The notes beneath the pieces were generated by a model. That model saw only the letters and a list, made by a program, of their open reading frames with translations. It ran no database searches and was not told where the DNA came from. From positions 1-61,502 of the forward strand of contig JAHFTQ010000012.1 of assembly GCA_023265455.1 (NCBI GenBank): DNA of 61,502 nucleotides, read 5' to 3'. Both the position numbers and the translations under genes were made by a program. Shown piece by piece: positions 1 through 7,605 of this stretch; the first letter of the stretch is position 1; each line of letters begins with the position of its first letter. This stretch comes from Parachlamydiales bacterium. GTDB taxonomy: Bacteria; Chlamydiota; Chlamydiia; Chlamydiales; Rhabdochlamydiaceae.

Positions 1-1036
1 GTCTATTAATTTAACAGACCTCTCTGGCAACATCACCATTGCGGGCAACTTTTTCACAACCAGCATTGTCGATGAAAACTCTAACGGAATTATTATCAAT
101 GATACAAACACCTCTGCAACGATTGCTGTCTTGAACAACACGTTTAATAATCATGGAGGATTTGGGGTTTTCATCGGAATGAATGGAACTTCTAATCATG
201 TGATTGATGTGGTTCACAACACGTTAATAGCTCCTATAGGCTTTGAGGGTGTCCAAGGAGGCCCCTTCCCTCCTGGCCCCGGACCTAATGGGATTAGAGT
301 GCAAGGAATGGGAACATCTACGGCCACAGTTTCCATTATTGACAATGTCTGTCTATATCATGAGGCCTTAGGGATCTCTGTTCTTACGTTTAACAATGCT
401 TTGATTAATTCCTCTATTGCTTCCAATAGAGTGCAACCAGGGACCCTTGTTCCTGTCACGGCCAATCCTTCGTTAGGAATTTTCTTGGAAATGATTGACA
501 GTAGTGTTCAAAACAGCTGGATCGAAGCTAACACAGTCACAGCTAGCAAAACTGCGGGCATCGGCGTTGCAAATCAGTCAACTGGCAACTGCGCCCTCAC
601 AATAGTTAATAACACCGTCAGTAGAGGAGGGCAAGCTCCAGGAGCGACCATCTTTGGAGGAGGAATCGTGGTTGCTGTACAAGGGGAGGGAAATATTAAA
701 GCCACAGTTGCGAATAATACCCTCTTTCAAAATGGTGCAGAAGGCGGCGTTCTCGGCCTCAATTTCAATATTTTTGGTGTACCATCCCCGGGAACACTTT
801 GTCTACGCATGCTAGATAACAACAGTGATACTGGCTACATCCTATATAACCCTAGCTTAGCCGGATTTCCAACGATTAATCTAGAAGAGGGTTATCAAAG
901 TAATACCGGGACCATTAATTTTGTCTCATCATCGTCTTCTTCTATTCCTCCAGTACCAGCTTCCTCGATTCCGCCTTCATTTATCTTTGGCCCCGGAGGG
1001 TCTATCAATATTGTTCCACGAGGTGCCTGTCAGTGA
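1..1036 (+). CDS. Beta-helix repeat surface/secreted protein, 3-prime part
   Basis: The frame is open from the left window edge, so the start lies outside; about 344 codons are visible. The protein is a run of short strand-turn units rich in Asn, Gly and Thr, with recurring NNT or DN turns (for example VLNNTFNN, TIVNNTVS, ATVANNTLF). This is the appearance of a right-handed parallel beta-helix of the pectate-lyase or adhesin type. The C-terminus ends in a Ser/Pro-rich stretch and RGACQ, so there is no autotransporter barrel at this end. Chlamydial Pmp proteins are also beta-helices, but the GGA(I/L/V) and FxxN repeats that define Pmps are not evident, so I do not call it a Pmp. Probably exported; the signal sequence is not visible. 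Confidence 0.6.
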   Translation, partial: SINLTDLSGNITIAGNFFTTSIVDENSNGIIINDTNTSATIAVLNNTFNNHGGFGVFIGMNGTSNHVIDVVHNTLIAPIGFEGVQGGPFPPGPGPNGIRVQGMGTSTATVSIIDNVCLYHEALGISVLTFNNALINSSIASNRVQPGTLVPVTANPSLGIFLEMIDSSVQNSWIEANTVTASKTAGIGVANQSTGNCALTIVNNTVSRGGQAPGATIFGGGIVVAVQGEGNIKATVANNTLFQNGAEGGVLGLNFNIFGVPSPGTLCLRMLDNNSDTGYILYNPSLAGFPTINLEEGYQSNTGTINFVSSSSSSIPPVPASSIPPSFIFGPGGSINIVPRGACQ

Positions 1037-1074
1037 ACAGCCCAAAGGTGAGCTTTTCTGGATAGAGGTGAAGA

Positions 1075-1109
1075 GAGCTATTTTCTGCATGAAATGCAGA
1101 AAATAGCTC
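1075..1109. terminator. Perfect 16-bp hairpin, bidirectional terminator
   Basis: The arm at 1075-1090 (GAGCTATTTTCTGCAT) is perfectly complementary to 1094-1109, with a 3-nt loop. It is followed by GGTTTT on the plus strand. It sits between the convergent beta-helix gene (ends 1036) and the gene ending at 1140, so it can serve both. Confidence 0.75.
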
Positions 1110-1139
1110 GGGTTTTAACTATTTGCATCACCCCAAAAA

Positions 1140-1727
1140 TTAGGGCATTTTGGATACGCTAATACTCCAAGAGACCACTGTAATCGGTGTAGTTGGAGAA
1201 CTGCCGGCATTGGTAGCAACAATAGATAGTCTTGTTCCTGAAGCAACATTTTTCAATGTTCCCATAGCTTGAACTTGGGTAATCTTTCCGGACTCCAGAG
1301 TTACCAGATTGCCAAGAGGTGAAACGCTGGCTGGATCAAATACATCGTCAATACCCAAAAGCATAACAGTGAGGAGGGTGGAATCTGCAGTGGGGTTTTG
1401 CAAAGTAGCTGTAAGGGTGACCCAGTAATTTCCAGCTTCACCTATTGTAAACCCTGTAGGAGACAGATAGACGCCACCTTCTGATAAACCTTTATTTCGA
1501 TTTTGAGATAGTAAAGCAACGTCTGGGTAGGCGTTGGTTTCAATAGTGTACCACACGTCAGGTCCGCCGCCGAATGAAGCGGTGCCAAAGTTGTCTTGAT
1601 TAGCGTTATCAGGGCTAGGACTGCACACTGGCAGGCAAGGCAAGCATTCATTACAGTTAGAGGCATCAATAGCCGAATTTAATAAAAGGCATGAGCAGCC
1701 TATTTGAAAAATCTTTAAAAAATTCAT
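1140..1727 (-). CDS. Secreted Cys-rich protein with C1q/TNF-like jelly-roll-like domain
   Basis: A 195-aa protein. Residues 1-22 are a hydrophobic, signal-like stretch (FLKIFQIGCSCLLLNSAIDA), followed by a Cys/Pro cluster NCNECLPCLPVC. Residues about 55-195 are predicted beta-rich, with GxYLSPTGFTIGEAGNYWVTLTATL and later IVATNAGSS strands. That pattern resembles the C1q/TNF or BclA C-terminal jelly-roll seen in surface filament proteins. The family assignment comes from pattern only. The RBS AGGAG precedes the start (complement of CTCCT near 1735). It lies downstream of the LRR gene on the same strand but is separated from it by a hairpin. A surface-exposed or secreted role is inferred. Confidence 0.5.
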   Translation of the reverse strand: MNFLKIFQIGCSCLLLNSAIDASNCNECLPCLPVCSPSPDNANQDNFGTASFGGGPDVWYTIETNAYPDVALLSQNRNKGLSEGGVYLSPTGFTIGEAGNYWVTLTATLQNPTADSTLLTVMLLGIDDVFDPASVSPLGNLVTLESGKITQVQAMGTLKNVASGTRLSIVATNAGSSPTTPITVVSWSISVSKMP

Positions 1728-1758
1728 GGAAATCTCCTTGTCAAATGTTGTGTTTTCT

Positions 1759-1784
1759 CGCTTGACTCAGCTTTGAGTCAAGCG
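1759..1784. terminator. 11-bp perfect hairpin between two minus-strand genes
   Basis: CGCTTGACTCA (1759-1769), loop GCTT, then TGAGTCAAGCG (1774-1784). On the plus strand a T-rich run follows (TTTTCTCATTTTTTT). It separates the LRR gene (ends 1883) from the downstream secreted-protein gene (starts 1727). It could terminate the former or act as a leader structure of the latter. Confidence 0.5.
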
Positions 1785-1882
1785 CTACCTTTTCTCATTT
1801 TTTTCCCATGAAGTCAATAAAAAAATTAAATTTACACAATAATTCCTGCCAGTTGTGCTACTGAGAGTGTTATCCCCTTTTT

Positions 1883-2776
1883 TTAGAATGTTCTCAATGT
1901 CAGGATATCTTTTCTAGAGGAGATGATGGCACGGGGGCCCTGATCAGGATTTGCTTTTTTGATCTGATCGATTTGATTTTGAAAATCTTCAGTGGTTTTC
2001 TCAGGAAATTGATTTCCTAAAGCTGACAAGTGGCAATTGCCAGAAAGCGCAGCCAAAGAAAGAGGGATTTCGGAGAGCTCATTCCAACTGAGATCTAGAA
2101 TCTCTAGATGGCTGAGATTGCCGATTTCAGAGGGGAGGGATGTGAGTCGGTTTTCTTGTAAGTAAAGGCTTTCTAGTTTACCGCATTGACCAACCACAGA
2201 CGGGAGCGTCTTGAATTGATTCCTTGAGAGATTGAGGTAGCGGAGTTGGCTGAGTTGACTCATTTCAGAGGGGAGTGTTGTGAGCTGGTTGTCTGAAAGA
2301 TCCAATTCTTTGAGGTTGATCAGTTGTCCTAATTGTGGAAGTAGTGTTGTGAGAGAACAATTGCTGATATCAAGTTCTTCAATTTGGTTAAGAGCATTTT
2401 CGTGCTCAGTCATCCAGCTACTAAATTGCTCGGGTATAGTGATGTTATCTTGTAAATGAACAGTAACGCCGATTTGGGAGGCAAGCTTTCCCCAAACAAC
2501 TAAAGTATCGCGAATCTGGCCTGGAGTGTGTTGGTTAATCAAGGAGGAGGTTAGGGGAAATAATTTTGAAGGGAAAACTAGGGGACAGCCGTGGATGGGG
2601 ACAGTAGATTCGCTATATAAGGAGGCGATCATGTCTTTACCTGCGCGTGCAACGAACGGAAGCGAAATCAGGCCTACCAGGCCAGCGGTTAGTAAGACGC
2701 TCTTTTGTGTTGGTGCGCTAGAGCTAACGAAATTAACGACATTTTGACAGAAATTGCTTATGCTTTTCGTAGACAT
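1883..2776 (-). CDS. Leucine-rich repeat protein, candidate effector
   Basis: A 297-aa protein. A hydrophobic segment at about residues 27-46 (VLLTAGLVGLISLPFVARAG) could be a membrane anchor or atypical signal. Residues about 130-245 hold five or so consecutive LRR units of 23 residues of the bacterial LPxx type (LKELDLSDNQLTTLPSEM, LRYLNLSRNQFKTLPSVV, LESLYLQENRLTSLPSEI, LEILDLSWNELSEIPLSL). LRR proteins of this type commonly bind proteins and are frequent among effectors of amoeba-associated bacteria. The upstream region is very AT-rich, like those of the USP and F-box/ankyrin genes in this window. An effector role is inferred, not shown. Confidence 0.75.
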   Translation of the reverse strand: MSTKSISNFCQNVVNFVSSSAPTQKSVLLTAGLVGLISLPFVARAGKDMIASLYSESTVPIHGCPLVFPSKLFPLTSSLINQHTPGQIRDTLVVWGKLASQIGVTVHLQDNITIPEQFSSWMTEHENALNQIEELDISNCSLTTLLPQLGQLINLKELDLSDNQLTTLPSEMSQLSQLRYLNLSRNQFKTLPSVVGQCGKLESLYLQENRLTSLPSEIGNLSHLEILDLSWNELSEIPLSLAALSGNCHLSALGNQFPEKTTEDFQNQIDQIKKANPDQGPRAIISSRKDILTLRTF

Positions 2777-2917
2777 TTTTATTACCTATTTATTTGTTAT
2801 TATTAATAATTATTATAAAACATATAGTAATTTTTTTCAATAGTATTTTATATATTTATCTTGTTTATGTTTAGCGGGTTATGTTTGTTGTGGCTTTGTA
2901 TGGTTTGGTGGGGTAAA

Positions 2918-3667
2918 ATGGCTTCTTTTAAACCTCAAAGCTTAAGGCGGTTAGTCATGACTTCCAATATTCTAAAAACGGTTCGTGGAGCGGTTAACAA
3001 CTTTCAGTTCACCAACGTGCATTTTGACGTGATCGGTACAGCGGGGGCTGTCGTGGCTTATATGGCAGGCCAGGAATCGGCGTGGACTAGAGGTTTGCGA
3101 GGATTTGTTATCGCAGCCTGGGCAGATCGAGGAATCGCGGCTCTCGGGAAATTGCCTATTAGAGGCGACTATGTTTTAGGAAATCTTAAAACGGAGCTTT
3201 TGCAATCCAACCTATTTGCCGTATTTGAAGAGGCCACATTGCATCCTTACCTCGATACTGTAGGACATAGAATAGCGATGGTTTTCCGGTTTGTGATTTC
3301 TTGCGGTATGGGTATCGTAGCCATTCGTGCGCTTCGCCATCCTGGCGATCTAAAGACGCAGGATGGGATCGATTCTCTGATAGGCGTAGCCTGGGCTATT
3401 GGCCGTGAAATTGTGATTCAGAAGATGGATGATAAGTGGCGTTTACGCTTTGGTATTGTCTCTAACAGTCTGCTTTATGGGCTTGGGCAAGCTCACAAAT
3501 TTCCGAATCACTTTTTTTATAAATTTGCGTCGAGTTTTATTTTTCGGATGATTTGCGGCGTCTCTGCTCTCGATGGTCAAATGTGGTGGCGGCCTGAGAG
3601 GGCTCGATGGCTCCCACCTTTCGTGGTTCACATGTTATTCAACACGTCCAGAAGTTTTTCTTCTTAA
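2918..3667 (+). CDS. Hypothetical protein, conserved domain not recognised
   Basis: The frame is open from 2861 (TTG), but I place the start at the ATG at 2918 because GGTGGGG lies a few bases upstream. This gives a 249-aa protein beginning MASFKPQSL. It is basic and moderately hydrophobic, with amphipathic or membrane-like stretches (VIGTAGAVVAYMAG; FVISCGMGIVAIRAL; FGIVSNSLLYGLGQ). I do not recognise a family. It is divergent from the LRR gene across an AT-rich spacer and is followed by a strong hairpin. A longer form starting at 2867 would add a hydrophobic N-terminus and cannot be excluded. Confidence 0.55.
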   Translation: MASFKPQSLRRLVMTSNILKTVRGAVNNFQFTNVHFDVIGTAGAVVAYMAGQESAWTRGLRGFVIAAWADRGIAALGKLPIRGDYVLGNLKTELLQSNLFAVFEEATLHPYLDTVGHRIAMVFRFVISCGMGIVAIRALRHPGDLKTQDGIDSLIGVAWAIGREIVIQKMDDKWRLRFGIVSNSLLYGLGQAHKFPNHFFYKFASSFIFRMICGVSALDGQMWWRPERARWLPPFVVHMLFNTSRSFSS

Positions 3668-3675
3668 AAAATAGA

Positions 3676-3703
3676 GAACGCTTGCAGTGATGCAAGCGTT
3701 CTA
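3676..3703. terminator. 12-bp hairpin, bidirectional terminator after rpsJ
   Basis: AGAACGCTTGCA (3676-3687), loop GTGA, and its perfect complement (3692-3703). It lies between the convergent hypothetical gene (ends 3667) and rpsJ (ends 3705). On the minus strand it is followed by ATTTTTTAAG, a good U-run for the str operon. Confidence 0.85.
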
Positions 3704-3704
3704 A

Positions 3705-4025
3705 TTAGGCTTTGATTTTGATATCGACGCCAGCGGCGACGGGTAGAACTTTGAGCTTGTCAATCGTATCAGGAGTCGGATTGACGAGATCGATGACGCG
3801 GCTATAGGTGTGCATTTCAAACTGCTCACGAGCTTTGCTATCCACGTGAGGAGAGCTCAAAACTGTGTAGCGTTCAGTTTTTTTGGGGAGAGGAATAGGG
3901 CCGGCGATCCGGGCTCCTGTACGTTTGGCAGTCTCCACAATATCTGCCACGGCGCGATCGAGCACCCGTTGATCGTAGCCTTTCAGCCGGATGCGGATCT
4001 TTTGACGGACGGGGTTTTTTGCCAT
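3705..4025 (-). CDS. rpsJ: 30S ribosomal protein S10
   Basis: A 106-aa protein, the normal length for S10 (about 102-105 aa). S10 is a 30S head protein and, in other bacteria, the NusE partner of NusB in antitermination. Signature segments are visible: [17 protein letters not shown] near the N-terminus and [20 protein letters not shown] in the middle. The open frame extends upstream to 4184 inside fusA, but the start at 4025 is favoured by length and by AAGGAAC eight bases upstream. It is the last gene of the rpsL-rpsG-fusA-rpsJ operon, 13 nt behind fusA. This order matches C. trachomatis CT439-CT436. Confidence 0.97.
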   Translation of the reverse strand: MAKNPVRQKIRIRLKGYDQRVLDRAVADIVETAKRTGARIAGPIPLPKKTERYTVLSSPHVDSKAREQFEMHTYSRVIDLVNPTPDTIDKLKVLPVAAGVDIKIKA

Positions 4026-4038
4026 AATTAAATGTTCC

Positions 4039-6132
4039 TTACTTTTTGGTAATCTCTTCTTGAATTTTAGCAGGAACCCGTTCGTAGTGGCTGGGTTCCA
4101 TGGTGTAGTTGCCGCGTCCTTGAGTCTTAGAGCGGAGCTCAGTTGAATAGCCGAACATTTCGCTAAGAGGGACTTCCGTTTCAATCTCTACATGGCTTTT
4201 GGTGGAGGTCTGGTTCATGATGCGGCCCCGGCGACGGTTGATATCGCCAATGACATCGCCCATAAACTGGTCAGGCGTTGTGACAACCACTTTCATGATA
4301 GGCTCTAAGAGGATAGGGTGCGCTTTTCTTGCGCCATCTTTCACGGACATGGAGCCGCAGATTTTAAACGCCATTTCACTAGAGTCGACTTCATGGTAGG
4401 AGCCATAGACAATGGCGACTTTGACATCGACGAGAGGATAACCAGCTAAGACGCCAGTTGTAAGCCCTTCTTCAACACCTTTAATGACAGCGGGGATGAA
4501 CTCTTTGGGGATAACGCCGCCAACGATTTCAGAGACGACTTCATTTCCCTTGCCTTTCTCATTCGGTTCGATCTCAAGGCAGACGTGAGCGTATTGTCCC
4601 CTACCACCGGATTGCTTAACGTATTTAGTTTCGATTTTGCTGGGGGTCGTGATGGTCTCTTTATAAGCCACTTCGGGTTTACCGACATTGGCCTGAACAG
4701 AGAACTCACGGAGCATCCGATCACGGAGAATCTCTAAGTGGAGCTCACCCATTCCTGAGATGATCGTTTGTCCGGTCTCTTCGTTGGTGTTGACGCGGAA
4801 GGTCGGATCTTCTTCGGAGAGAGAGGAGAGGGCCTGAGAGAGTTTATCGCGATCGGCTTTTGATTTGGGCTCAATTGCCATGGAGATGACGGGCTCAGGG
4901 AAGATCATCTTCTCGAGGAGAAGCTCGTGGTCTTCGGAGCAGAGGGTATCGCCAGTTGAAGTGTCTTTAAACCCTACACAAGCGGCGATATCGCCAGTGA
5001 AGAACGCATCGCGGTCTTCTCTTTTATCGGCATGCATTTGCAGAAGGCGTGAGACGCGTTCCCGTTTGTCTTTGGTGGTGTTAATCAAGTTGGTTCCCTT
5101 GGAGAGGGTTCCTGCATAGATGCGGATGAAGGTCAAACGGCCGACATAAGGGTCCGACATGATCTTAAAGGCTAATGCCGCAAGAGGGCTGTTATCATCA
5201 GGAGCCAGCTCAAGGGGCTCGCCAGTCTTAATATTGATCCCTTTAATAGTTCCGCGGTCAAGAGGAGAAGGCATCCATCGGACAACGGCGTCGAGAAGAG
5301 GCTGAATCCCTTTATTCTTGAAGGCAGTTCCGCAGAGGACGGGGTTGATTCTGTTGGTGATAACGCCTTTACGGATCACGGCATGGATTTCATCTTCGGT
5401 TAAGCTGCCGGGATTTTCAAGGACCTTCATCATGAAATTTTCATTCGATTCATCGATCGTTGCGAGCTCTTCTAACATTTGACTGCGGAGCTCTTGGCAT
5501 TTTGCGAGAAGATCGGCGGGAACATCGGTTGTTTCGTACTTGGCGCCGAGAGTCTCGTCGAGGAAGAGGTAGGCCTTCATGCTAACGAGGTCGACCATCC
5601 CTTTGAATTCGCCTTCAGAACCGATGGGACAATGGACGATAACAGGATTAGAGCCGGAGAGTCTTTCTCTCATAGAGTTAACGGCCATGAAATAATCAGC
5701 TCCGACGCGGTCCATTTTGTTGATGAACGCAATACGTGGTACGCCATACTTAGTGGCTTGGCGCCAGACAGTTTCAGATTGGGGTTGGACGCCTGCAACA
5801 GCGTCAAAGACAGCAACAGCGCCGTCTAGAACACGGAGAGACCTTTCAACTTCAATGGTAAAATCGACGTGGCCGGGAGTGTCGATGATGTTAATTTTGC
5901 TCCCTTTCCAGTAAACGGCTGTCGCAGCAGACTGAATGGTAATGCCGCGTTCACGTTCTTGCTCCATGAAGTCCATGGTCGTCGCGCCTTCATGCACTTC
6001 ACCCATCCGGTGAATACGGCCGGAATAGTAGAGAATACGCTCGGTGGTCGTGGTTTTACCGGCGTCGATGTGCGCCATAATGCCGATGTTACGAACATCT
6101 TTTAAGGTATCTGTTTCAGGCCGTTTACTCAT
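4039..6132 (-). CDS. fusA: Elongation factor G
   Basis: A 697-aa translational GTPase catalysing ribosome translocation, and with RRF ribosome recycling. The G motifs are intact: AHIDAGKT at 20-27, RGITI at 62-66, DTPGH at 84-88, NKMD at 138-141. Domains II-V follow, including the domain IV/V stretch ending in [19 protein letters not shown]. Length is normal. It starts 6 nt after the rpsG stop and is co-transcribed with it. Confidence 0.98.
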   Translation of the reverse strand: MSKRPETDTLKDVRNIGIMAHIDAGKTTTTERILYYSGRIHRMGEVHEGATTMDFMEQERERGITIQSAATAVYWKGSKINIIDTPGHVDFTIEVERSLRVLDGAVAVFDAVAGVQPQSETVWRQATKYGVPRIAFINKMDRVGADYFMAVNSMRERLSGSNPVIVHCPIGSEGEFKGMVDLVSMKAYLFLDETLGAKYETTDVPADLLAKCQELRSQMLEELATIDESNENFMMKVLENPGSLTEDEIHAVIRKGVITNRINPVLCGTAFKNKGIQPLLDAVVRWMPSPLDRGTIKGINIKTGEPLELAPDDNSPLAALAFKIMSDPYVGRLTFIRIYAGTLSKGTNLINTTKDKRERVSRLLQMHADKREDRDAFFTGDIAACVGFKDTSTGDTLCSEDHELLLEKMIFPEPVISMAIEPKSKADRDKLSQALSSLSEEDPTFRVNTNEETGQTIISGMGELHLEILRDRMLREFSVQANVGKPEVAYKETITTPSKIETKYVKQSGGRGQYAHVCLEIEPNEKGKGNEVVSEIVGGVIPKEFIPAVIKGVEEGLTTGVLAGYPLVDVKVAIVYGSYHEVDSSEMAFKICGSMSVKDGARKAHPILLEPIMKVVVTTPDQFMGDVIGDINRRRGRIMNQTSTKSHVEIETEVPLSEMFGYSTELRSKTQGRGNYTMEPSHYERVPAKIQEEITKK

Positions 6133-6138
6133 CTTGTC

Positions 6139-6612
6139 CTACCATTTGTAATGGGCAAAAGCTTTATTGGCTTCGGCCATCTTGTGGGTATCGTCTTTCT
6201 TTTTAATAGAAGAGCCTTGATTGTTATAGCAATCTGCAAGCTCTTGCGCTAACCCATCTTCCATCGATTTACCGACTTTTTCATTGGAGTAAGTGATGAT
6301 CCATTTCATAGCCATTGACGTGCGACGATCAGCGGGGATCTCAACGGGAACTTGGTAGGTGGCGCCACCGATACGGCGGGATTTAACTTCGAGAGTGGGC
6401 TTAGCATTTTCTAGGGCTTGTTCGAAGGCAGCTAAAGGGTCTTCAGCTTTGACTTTTTTAGCGAATTGATCAAGGGCATTGTAGACGATTTTGCGAGAGA
6501 GCGCTTTTTTTCCATCAATCATAACTTTATTGATGAATTTAGCTAGCACATAGCTGTTGTAGACGGGATCTGGATCAATTTGCCTTTTTAAAGCACGACG
6601 CCTGCGTGACAT
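6139..6612 (-). CDS. rpsG: 30S ribosomal protein S7
   Basis: A 157-aa primary rRNA-binding protein of the 30S head. The N-terminal MSRRRRALKR, the central GGATYQVPVEIPADRRTSMAMKW and the C-terminal KKDDTHKMAEANKAFAHYKW are typical of bacterial S7. It is second in the operon, 99 nt downstream of rpsL. That spacer holds several short inverted repeats that could be translational control elements (S7 autoregulates the str operon in E. coli; inferred here). Confidence 0.97.
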   Translation of the reverse strand: MSRRRRALKRQIDPDPVYNSYVLAKFINKVMIDGKKALSRKIVYNALDQFAKKVKAEDPLAAFEQALENAKPTLEVKSRRIGGATYQVPVEIPADRRTSMAMKWIITYSNEKVGKSMEDGLAQELADCYNNQGSSIKKKDDTHKMAEANKAFAHYKW

Positions 6613-6711
6613 AACTTTATTCCTTATAGTTTAATCAATTTCTTCACTGTGCCCTACTTAAGGGCCAGCTCGATTCCTCGAACTAGAATAGCTTTTAGGA
6701 GCTATCCTCAA

Positions 6712-7083
6712 TTACTTGGGCTGTTTAGCCCCATATTTGGATCTGCTTTGCTTGCGGTCTTTGACAGCAGCGCAGTCCAAGGCTCCTCGGACGATGTGAT
6801 AACGCACACCGGGAAGGTCTTTTACACGACCTCCACGTACGAGAACGATACTGTGTTCTTGTAGGTTGTGTCCTTCACCGCCAATATAAGCGATGACCTC
6901 TTGCCCGTTGGAGAGGCGGACCCAAGCCACTTTTCGTAGGGCTGAGTTGGGTTTTTTAGGTGTCTTGGTCTTCACTTGTAGACAAACGCCTCGTTTTTGA
7001 GGGCATTGCTGCAGAGCAGGAGACTTACGACGCCGGGTCTTTGTTTTACGACCAAACCGGACTAACTGGTGGATTGTCGGCAT
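6712..7083 (-). CDS. rpsL: 30S ribosomal protein S12
   Basis: A 123-aa decoding-centre protein. The conserved block [12 protein letters not shown] with the lysines of the streptomycin-resistance region and the loop [13 protein letters not shown] are intact, as expected for a drug-sensitive sequence. First gene of the str-type operon. A good promoter lies about 60-90 nt upstream. Confidence 0.98.
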   Translation of the reverse strand: MPTIHQLVRFGRKTKTRRRKSPALQQCPQKRGVCLQVKTKTPKKPNSALRKVAWVRLSNGQEVIAYIGGEGHNLQEHSIVLVRGGRVKDLPGVRYHIVRGALDCAAVKDRKQSRSKYGAKQPK

Positions 7084-7141
7084 TTATTTTCCTCTATGTT
7101 CACCTTCGCTGGCTATACCTAAAACCAGAGATAAGGTTGGA

Positions 7142-7170
7142 AATATAGCTGAACTTCCGATTAATTGCAA
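7142..7170 (-). promoter_or_regulatory. Sigma-66/sigma-70-type promoter of the rpsL operon
   Basis: On the minus strand TTGCAA (7170-7165) and TATATT (7147-7142) are separated by exactly 17 nt. Transcription would start near 7135, giving a leader of about 50 nt before rpsL. Found by eye from consensus and spacing. Confidence 0.6.
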
Positions 7171-7210
7171 AAAAATTGAGCAGGCTGGGCAATTTTAGGG
7201 TTTTAAGCGG

Positions 7211-7286
7211 TATAATTTTAGGCCCTCAGCTTGCTCGAGTCTCAAGATGTTTTTTTTGTAATAAGTGCAAGTTTTTAATTTATAAT
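7211..7286 (+). promoter_or_regulatory. Two candidate -10 elements ahead of the 58-aa gene
   Basis: TATAAT occurs at 7211-7216 and again at 7281-7286. The second is preceded by TTGTAA (7256-7261) with a 19-nt spacer, longer than ideal. Either could drive the small gene at 7347 and possibly tsp. Confidence 0.35.
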
Positions 7287-7346
7287 AGTTTGTATTTCAA
7301 CTGTGGATACGGTAGACTGGGATTATAATCAATTAAGGAGGTTTCT

Positions 7347-7523
7347 ATGGACGCTCATTCTCAAACCCATCATGAAAAAGTAAAAATTACTATCGAAAGT
7401 ACCCATGATGAAAGGGCTTGTATAATGATGGAAGCTATTCAAGAGCTTAGAGAGAGTCACGGTATCAAGTGCGAATCTATTGATGACTTTTGGGAAAAGA
7501 TGGGGATGAATCCGCATGCTTAA
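7347..7523 (+). CDS. Small conserved-position protein (58 aa)
   Basis: A short gene supported by a near-perfect Shine-Dalgarno AAGGAGG (7335-7341) five bases before the ATG. The product begins MDAHSQTHHEKVKITIESTH and ends GMNPHA. It has an acidic amphipathic helix around residues 22-40 and His residues near both ends. No family recognised. Its position between rpsL and the Tsp protease is the same as that of the small hypothetical CT440 in C. trachomatis (from memory), which makes orthology plausible. The function is unknown. Confidence 0.7.
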   Translation: MDAHSQTHHEKVKITIESTHDERACIMMEAIQELRESHGIKCESIDDFWEKMGMNPHA

Positions 7524-7605
7524 CTCTGAGTTATCGCATCTTATGAAAAATAAGAGATGAATTTTAATATCCTATAGGTATTTTAATAGGAAAGGATCAC
7601 CTCAC

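Noticed and set aside
921..1106. 61-codon frame at the end of the beta-helix gene
   Set aside because: It lies in another frame of the real gene and runs into the terminator hairpin; no RBS.
3705..4184. Extended rpsJ reading frame of 159 codons
   Set aside because: The extra N-terminus runs into fusA. The internal ATG at 4025 has an RBS and gives the normal S10 length.
4199..6105. Several open frames on the plus strand opposite fusA
   Set aside because: fusA is highly conserved and fully accounts for the region; antisense frames reflect its codon bias.
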